The translations under genes and the position numbers were made by a program. Positions 59,008-64,000 of a stretch of 64,000 nucleotides of DNA are shown here, in pieces. Numbering within the stretch: the stretch's first letter is position 1; each line of letters opens with the position of its first letter. The notes beneath the pieces were generated by a model. It worked only from the letters and a program-made list of their open reading frames with translations, made no database searches and was not told the DNA's origin. Origin of the DNA: Bacillota bacterium (GTDB lineage Bacteria; Bacillota; Clostridia; Acetivibrionales; DTU013); NCBI GenBank assembly GCA_023412665.1, contig JAEZCA010000021.1:61556-125555 (forward strand), read 5' to 3'.

Positions 59008-59769
59008 CTATTTTTTGTCGTTGGTAAGGTCGCCATTACCGTTCACCGGTATGGCTTCGCCAAGATATTTTGGTTCGGGCTTGAAAATAACATAGATGAA
59101 ATCCTTTACTCTCGCCAGCGATTCTCTGAAATCCCTGTAGGACTGACCGCTGTAATTATTTGTACGAGCTGCAACACCATAAGCTTCAAGACCAAGCCTG
59201 TCGGCAATGTACAAAGCACGGTAAAGATGATATTCCTGTGTAACGATTATGATTTTCCGGGCCTTGAATATATCCCTTGCGCGATATAGGCTTTCATATG
59301 TAGAAAATCCTGCATGGTCCATAAATACATGCTGAGACGGTATACCTGTATCTACGGCGAACTGCTTCATGACGTTGACCTCATCGTAATTGACCCTGCC
59401 ATGATCACCGCTCATCAGGAGCCTTTCGGAGGCTCCCTGGTTGTACAGCTCGATACCGCGGTTCAATCGGTCCTGTAAAATAAAGCTTGGTGTTTCATCG
59501 GTCCTGACCAATGCACCAAGTACCAGTATGCAATCAGCGTCCAATTGCGACGCCTGCTGTACAGTAAGCATTCTTTCAGAAACAGATGCTTTTACGTAAC
59601 CGTCAATACAAAGCATAGCAATAACACTGATAATACCTGCAATAAGGATAAACAGCAATACTTTTTTGAATATCAGTTTTTTTGTCTTTGATTTTTCTGA
59701 TTTTGACTTTTCTTTCTTTGGCTTTTCTGCTGCCGGCTTTATTATGTTTGGCTTGCTTTTGCTTCCCAT
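59008..59769 (-). CDS. ElyC/SanA/YdcF (DUF218) membrane protein
   Basis: A 253-residue protein with a Lys-rich cytosolic N-terminus, one membrane helix (VLLFILIAGIISVIAMLCI) and an extracytoplasmic DUF218 domain: DADCILVLGALVRTDETPS, LMSGDHGRVNYDEVNVMKQF, and YLYRALYIADRLGLEAYGV near the end. Relatives act in envelope integrity or vancomycin sensitivity (SanA), with unclear chemistry. AGGAG supports the ATG of MGSKSKPN; the longer form has no site. Confidence 0.87.
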   Translation of the reverse strand: MGSKSKPNIIKPAAEKPKKEKSKSEKSKTKKLIFKKVLLFILIAGIISVIAMLCIDGYVKASVSERMLTVQQASQLDADCILVLGALVRTDETPSFILQDRLNRGIELYNQGASERLLMSGDHGRVNYDEVNVMKQFAVDTGIPSQHVFMDHAGFSTYESLYRARDIFKARKIIIVTQEYHLYRALYIADRLGLEAYGVAARTNNYSGQSYRDFRESLARVKDFIYVIFKPEPKYLGEAIPVNGNGDLTNDKK

Positions 59770-59870
59770 AATGTTTATCTCCTGTAAAGCTTCTTCATAA
59801 TACAATTATGTTTTCATGCTGTTAGACATGCCGGTATGGGCAAATGTTCCGCTTATGCACTTCTCCGGAG

Positions 59871-60860
59871 CTATTTGCTCCTCCACTCGGGATCGAACCT
59901 GTACAGCTTGGATGGCCTGTGGCCGGCATCCTTTGTAAAGTGGTCTGTTTCTATGACCATGTCTGCGATCTTTCTTCTGAAGGCCGCCGCAAGCAGCTCT
60001 TTGTCCAGTATAACTTCATACACCTGCTGAAGCTCCGTCAGAGTGAACAACCCCGGCATCAGGCTAAACGCTATATCGGTGTATTCGATCTTGTTTCTGA
60101 GTCTTTCAATGGCATAGCCTATCATCATTGCATGATCAAAAGCGATCCCCTTCGAACTGACGACATGCCTGTCCACCCTCATCGCTCTTGTGTCGTATCT
60201 CTCGATCACCTTTATGACTGCCTCCAATGAGTCAGCATCATTTGTAAGCTCTATCCTGATTGTTTTTTCGTTTGCAAAGCCCTTCTCCAGAATCGTTTTT
60301 CTCTCCTCAAGCAACCTGTACCTGACATTGAACCATGCTGCATCAGCCGCATCATCACCAGCCTTCACTTCAAATGTACTGCTGTCCGCCAGAGCCATGT
60401 AGGAGCAGCTTATTACACGCGTCCTCGGATCCCTTCCAACACTGCCCCAGGTAAAAAGCTGTTCCATATAAACATCATCCACATTAGTTTCTGATTTCAG
60501 CTCCCTTTTTGCCGCTTCCTCAAGGCTCTCATCCATTGAAACGAATCCCCCCGGCAGCGCCCAATCCCCCAAATACGGGTGGCCGCCCCTTTTGACCATC
60601 AGCAGCTTCAGCGATTTCTCCGGAAGCTTGCGATAATTATCCTCTTTCTTATTCATAATAGTGAAAATCAGCATATCAACCGTCACCGATGGCCTGTCAT
60701 ATTTACTGGCGTCATAGTTCCTGAGGAATTCAGCTTCAGTGGACCCTTGCTGATTTTTTAAATCAAACTTATTCATTCCCGGCACCTCAATAAATTCTAA
60801 TACATCAATCTTATGTGATGGGCTTGATAAATTCAATCTGCTGCCCATATCGCTTTCCAT
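59871..60860 (-). CDS. Nudix/winged-helix regulator, NrtR/AraR-like
   Basis: A 329-residue regulator: an N-terminal extension (~50 residues), a Nudix domain (about 55-215) and a C-terminal winged helix (TLTELQQVYEVILDKEL, FRRKIADM, GHRPSKLYRFD). The Nudix box reads GGFVSMDESLEEAAKRELKS followed by ETNV: one catalytic Glu is Ser and the Gly after ET is Asn, so the domain probably binds rather than hydrolyses its ligand. NrtR-family regulators sense ADP-ribose, but Nudix-type AraR proteins of Bacteroidetes sense arabinose. Nearby abfA and araA make arabinose control plausible. The start is uncertain; a second ATG lies four codons later. Confidence 0.85.
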   Translation of the reverse strand: MESDMGSRLNLSSPSHKIDVLEFIEVPGMNKFDLKNQQGSTEAEFLRNYDASKYDRPSVTVDMLIFTIMNKKEDNYRKLPEKSLKLLMVKRGGHPYLGDWALPGGFVSMDESLEEAAKRELKSETNVDDVYMEQLFTWGSVGRDPRTRVISCSYMALADSSTFEVKAGDDAADAAWFNVRYRLLEERKTILEKGFANEKTIRIELTNDADSLEAVIKVIERYDTRAMRVDRHVVSSKGIAFDHAMMIGYAIERLRNKIEYTDIAFSLMPGLFTLTELQQVYEVILDKELLAAAFRRKIADMVIETDHFTKDAGHRPSKLYRFDPEWRSK

Positions 60861-61023
60861 TGAAATAAACCCGATTTTGATATTAATATAAAGTTATTAT
60901 CATGGTATTTAATTTTACACATCCTGTCAAGCTTATTCATATTGAATATCTTGATAAAATGTACCATTTTTCAACTGCATATAATATAATTTTCATATAG
61001 TTACATTAGAAAGAGGGAAATAT

Positions 61024-61359
61024 ATGAATAAACTGATCCGGTATCTTGTCATCTCATTGGCAGTTATACTGATTTTTATCGGTCTGGGGTATCTCACATA
61101 CTCAATATTCGAAACACCGTTTCCAGCGCTGAGAATGGAAGGCGGCGAGATCAACGTATATGTGGGAATAGGTTATACTGTTGAAAAATACTATCCACTG
61201 GTATCAGTCTTTGATACTAATGATTACACGAGATCGAAATTCTTTATCTCTTTTGTCTCAATAATTACCTGTACAGTAATATTCACCGCTATTCAGCTGG
61301 TAATAGCATCTGTAAGAAAAAAGAGGAAAAATAGAAGTTCTGATCATATTCCATCATGA
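61024..61359 (+). CDS. small membrane protein, 111 residues
   Basis: Not a family I recognise. Two hydrophobic helices (YLVISLAVILIFIGLGYLTY near residue 7-27 and FISFVSIITCTVIFTAIQLV near 75-95) flank an extracellular segment with ALRMEGGEINVYVGIGYTVE; the basic tail (VRKKRKNRSS) is cytosolic. GAGGG precedes the ATG. It reads opposite to its neighbours, and a strong terminator follows. A role in arabinose use is not indicated. Confidence 0.65.
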   Translation: MNKLIRYLVISLAVILIFIGLGYLTYSIFETPFPALRMEGGEINVYVGIGYTVEKYYPLVSVFDTNDYTRSKFFISFVSIITCTVIFTAIQLVIASVRKKRKNRSSDHIPS

Positions 61360-61372
61360 TCATAAAAACCTT

Positions 61373-61406
61373 AAGGCCTGTCAGCTATTCGTTGACAGGC
61401 CTTTTT
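61373..61406 (+). terminator. terminator of the 111-residue protein gene
   Basis: AAGGCCTGTCA pairs perfectly with TGACAGGCCTT, and the run TTTTT overlaps the right arm. It starts 14 bases after the stop codon. Confidence 0.85.
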
Positions 61407-61493
61407 GGGGGCAGTATTCAAGTTCTGCTGACCCAATACGTCAAAGGGTTAACCGAATAAGTACTGATATATGCCGTACCTATCCGGCAAAAA

Positions 61494-62975
61494 CTATTCA
61501 ACAGTCAGTACTACGACAGACATGGCAGGTAACGTAACCTTTATGCTTCCATCCTTCAGCCTGGCTCCCGTGAAGACTGCAGGCTTGATATTGTCAGGTC
61601 TGTCAAAGGTATTGTGTGCGTTCATGACAGGCGCAGTGAGAATGGTGCCGCTCACTGATGACGGCGTTATGCCTCCGCCCGGCAGGCAATCTATCTCAGC
61701 CGAATTCTCATGGCTCAGGTTGCACAATGAGATGTGGACCTTTCCGTCCTTATCCACTGAAGCAGATGCGCTGATCTGCGGCAGTGTCTCATCGCCAAGG
61801 CGATAGTCATCACATTCGAGCATCACGGGCAGAAGCTCTGCATCCTGGTGTACCTTGAACATATTGAACACATGGTACGTAGGCGTCAGAAGTATCTCAT
61901 CGCCATCTGTCAGTATGACAGCTTGCAGAACATTTATCACCTGTGCAATGTTTGCCATCCTCACCCTGTCGCAGTGATTATTGAAAATATTCAAATTGAT
62001 TCCGGCAACCAATGCATCACGCAGTGTATTCTGCTGATAGAGGAAGCCCGGATTAGTCCCCGGCTCCACAGCATACCAGGTGCCCCATTCATCCACTATC
62101 AATCCGACTCTCTTTTCCTTGTCATACTGGTCCATGATTGCGGAATGACGCGTTACCAGCTCTTCCATGAACAAGGTCTTCTTCAGCGTCTCAAACCATC
62201 CGTTCACGCTGAAGTCCACAGCCGAACCCTTATGCTCCCAGTCCGTTCCGGGGACTGTGTAATAATGGAGGCTCAGCCCGTGCATCATGTTGCCGGCTTC
62301 GCGCATCAGCACCTCGGTCCAGCGGTAGTCTGCGGTGTTTGGACCGCAGGCGATCTTGTACACCTTGTTTCCGCCGAAGTTCCTGATATAAGTCGCATAT
62401 CTGCGGTATTCATCAGCATAGTATTCCGCCCGCATGTTACCGCCGCAGCCCCAGTTTTCGTTGCCTATCCCAAAATACGGGAGCTTCCAGGGCTCCTCTC
62501 TTCCGTTGGCCTTTCTAATATTGGACACCGGCGATTCGCCGTCAAAGGTGATATATTCTACCCACTGCTGCATTTCCCTTACGGTGCCGCTTCCAAGGTT
62601 TCCGCATATATACGGCTCTGCTCCGATGAGCTCGCACAGTCTCATAAATTCATGGGTCCCGAAATGGTTGTTCTCAACCACGCCGCCCCAGTGGGTGTTG
62701 ACCATTTTAGGCCTCTGCTCGTAAGGTCCGATACCGTCCTCCCAGTGGTACTCATCTGCAAAACAGCCGCCGGGCCATCTGAGGACCGGTATTTTTATTT
62801 CCCGCAGTGCTTCGATCACATCGTTGCGTATTCCGTCGGTATTGGGTATGGGAGAGTCCTCCCCGACCCAAATCCCCTCATATATGCATCTTCCAAGATG
62901 CTCGGAAAAGTGTCCATAAATGTTCTTGTTGATTATGTTCTTGCTGTTGCCGGTGCCCATGATCAAACGCGCCAT
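61494..62975 (-). CDS. abfA: alpha-L-arabinofuranosidase, GH51
   Basis: A 493-residue cytosolic glycosidase that releases arabinose from arabino-oligosaccharides. The GH51 acid/base Glu is in FGIGNENWGCGG (near residue 172) and the nucleophile Glu in GLIVDEWGTWY (near 295). Other family stretches are RWPGGCFADEYHWEDGIGP and NHFGTHEFMRLCELIGAEPY. There is no signal peptide, and the length is normal. AAAGGAAGG lies upstream of the ATG. araA lies 72 bases upstream in the same direction, so hydrolysis and isomerisation are probably co-expressed. Confidence 0.95.
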   Translation of the reverse strand: MARLIMGTGNSKNIINKNIYGHFSEHLGRCIYEGIWVGEDSPIPNTDGIRNDVIEALREIKIPVLRWPGGCFADEYHWEDGIGPYEQRPKMVNTHWGGVVENNHFGTHEFMRLCELIGAEPYICGNLGSGTVREMQQWVEYITFDGESPVSNIRKANGREEPWKLPYFGIGNENWGCGGNMRAEYYADEYRRYATYIRNFGGNKVYKIACGPNTADYRWTEVLMREAGNMMHGLSLHYYTVPGTDWEHKGSAVDFSVNGWFETLKKTLFMEELVTRHSAIMDQYDKEKRVGLIVDEWGTWYAVEPGTNPGFLYQQNTLRDALVAGINLNIFNNHCDRVRMANIAQVINVLQAVILTDGDEILLTPTYHVFNMFKVHQDAELLPVMLECDDYRLGDETLPQISASASVDKDGKVHISLCNLSHENSAEIDCLPGGGITPSSVSGTILTAPVMNAHNTFDRPDNIKPAVFTGARLKDGSIKVTLPAMSVVVLTVE

Positions 62976-63047
62976 GACTCTGTACCTTCCTTTCGATTAT
63001 GACATTCTACTTTCGTACCTTATAACACCCGGCTGACCTGGAATTGC

Positions 63048-64000
63048 TTATCTCAAGCGCCAGATTACATCATTCCATTTTAACTCGTTCTTAAAGTCAT
63101 GCATTTTTGTTTCATTGTTAATTAATAAGTATTCGATACCGCACATTTCCGCCCAATCGACCATATGCTCCTGGGTAATGTCCATGGAGAATACGGTATG
63201 GTGAGCTCCTCCCGCCAATATCCAGGCCTCCGTGGCATCCCTCAGCGACGGCTGGGGCTTGAGCAGCACCCGAGCGACCGGAAGCTGCGGCATGTCATTC
63301 TTCTGCTCAACCGCATCCACTGAGTTGATGATCAGGCGGAACCTGTCTCCCATATCGATCAGAGAAGCATTCATCGCCGGTCCTGAACGGCCTTTGAATA
63401 CCATTCTGGCCGGATCGGCCTTGCCGCCGATCCCAAGAGGATGGACCTCTATCCTGGGCTTGGAGTCAGCTATGGTCGGGCACACTTCAAGCATATGCGC
63501 TCCCAGGACCATTTCATTGCCCGGCTCCAGATGATATGTGTAATCCTCCATAAACGAGGTACCCTTATCAAGGCCTGTGCCCATCACCTTGACCAGCCTA
63601 ACCATCGCAGAGGTCTTCCAGTCACCCTCGGCTCCAAAGCCGTAGCCCGCTTCCATAAGGCGCTGAACGGCAAGTCCCGGAAGCTGCTTCAGACCGTGGA
63701 GATCCTCAAATGTGGTTGTAAAAGCGCCAAAGCCGCCTTCCTGTAAAAAAGCCTTCAGTGCAAGCTCGATTTTTGCCTGCACTCTGACGGCATCTCGCAT
63801 CACACCCTCTGTAACAGCTTCGCTTGCAAGGATGTACCTCTCCGAATATTCGTCAACGAGTCTGTTTGCTTCTGCATCCGACACTTCATCGACGAGCTTT
63901 GCAAGCTCTCCGATGCCATAGCCGTTGACCGACCAGCCAAACTTGATCTGAGCCTCAACCTTGTCACCCTCGGTTACCGCAACCTCTCTCATATTATCAC
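63048..64000 (-). CDS. araA: L-arabinose isomerase, C-terminal part (runs off window)
   Basis: Converts L-arabinose to L-ribulose, the first step of arabinose catabolism, with a Mn2+ site. The window contains about 317 C-terminal residues of a normal ~495; the gene extends past the right edge. The visible part begins DNMREVAVTEGDKVEAQIKF, with the Mn2+-ligand Glu in AVTEGDK and another in TTFEDLHGL, then HLEPGNEMVLGAHMLEVCP and AGGAHHTVFS with catalytic His. It lies directly before abfA, in the same direction. Confidence 0.95.
   Translation of the reverse strand, partial: DNMREVAVTEGDKVEAQIKFGWSVNGYGIGELAKLVDEVSDAEANRLVDEYSERYILASEAVTEGVMRDAVRVQAKIELALKAFLQEGGFGAFTTTFEDLHGLKQLPGLAVQRLMEAGYGFGAEGDWKTSAMVRLVKVMGTGLDKGTSFMEDYTYHLEPGNEMVLGAHMLEVCPTIADSKPRIEVHPLGIGGKADPARMVFKGRSGPAMNASLIDMGDRFRLIINSVDAVEQKNDMPQLPVARVLLKPQPSLRDATEAWILAGGAHHTVFSMDITQEHMVDWAEMCGIEYLLINNETKMHDFKNELKWNDVIWRLR

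Overview
The window looks like a chromosomal segment of an anaerobic, Gram-positive, plant-polysaccharide-using clostridium (Ruminiclostridium/Acetivibrio-like; this is inference). Signs are strong AGGAGG ribosome sites, YesM/YesN and Bce-type two-component systems, an M-box riboswitch, ABC-F proteins, LemA/DUF2207, a LysM-G5-M23 wall hydrolase and GH51/arabinose genes. No rRNA or tRNA gene was seen.

1-12511: a leftward sugar-acid operon behind one good promoter (7816-7844): solute-binding lipoprotein, two permeases, two mandelate-racemase-type dehydratases flanking a DHDPS-type aldolase, a VOC protein and a KDPG-type aldolase cut by the window edge. A GldA-like dehydrogenase and a YesM/YesN pair lie rightward beside it and probably sense or regulate the pathway.

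12522-23960: the most unusual part. Two gene-cassette arrays, all genes leftward, separated by 165-220 bp GC-rich repeats that I read as integron attC sites (AAC...GTT ends, inner GCAGTC/GACTGC stem, one extrahelical base). Array A (12552-15784) holds a frameshifted GNAT, a second GNAT, a streptothricin-acetyltransferase-like GNAT and an unknown gene. Array B (16632-23762) holds a ZmaR-like GNAT, a DUF4304 protein, a HEPN-motif protein, an HNH protein with helix-turn-helix modules and a Nudix hydrolase. Both arrays begin at the same ~200 bp leader, which carries an attI-like core, two direct repeats and an extended -10 promoter aimed into the array. No integrase gene is in the window. Every cassette has its own 13-21 bp terminal inverted repeat, and most mismatches would be G.T wobbles on the strand opposite the genes, the strand that recombines in known integrons. 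An IS110-family remnant sits exactly inside one attC core. Array B separates copZ from copA.

24120-45675: CopA, a LysM/G5/M23 hydrolase, an MFS transporter, a lipoprotein esterase, a peptidoglycan-binding amidase, a PAS/EAL protein, LemA-DUF2207, a Bce-type peptide-sensing module (regulator, kinase, ABC transporter) with a matching operator, a PAF-acetylhydrolase-like membrane hydrolase and a secreted stalk-domain protein.

45810-55820: two overlapping ABC-F genes behind a promoter, a tiny upstream ORF and an attenuator; a DUF4363 protein and two small hydrophobic Cys-containing proteins too short for routine gene calling; a leftward operon of J-domain/pseudokinase-like, vWA and diverged PurA-like proteins behind a perfect consensus promoter; then an M-box Mg2+ riboswitch with terminator, a 34-residue ORF and corA.

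55819-64000: a short repeat protein, a TIR-TM-DUF6273 protein, a DUF421 membrane protein, an ElyC/SanA-type protein, a Nudix/winged-helix regulator with an altered Nudix box, and arabinose genes (abfA, and araA cut by the window end) that this regulator may control.
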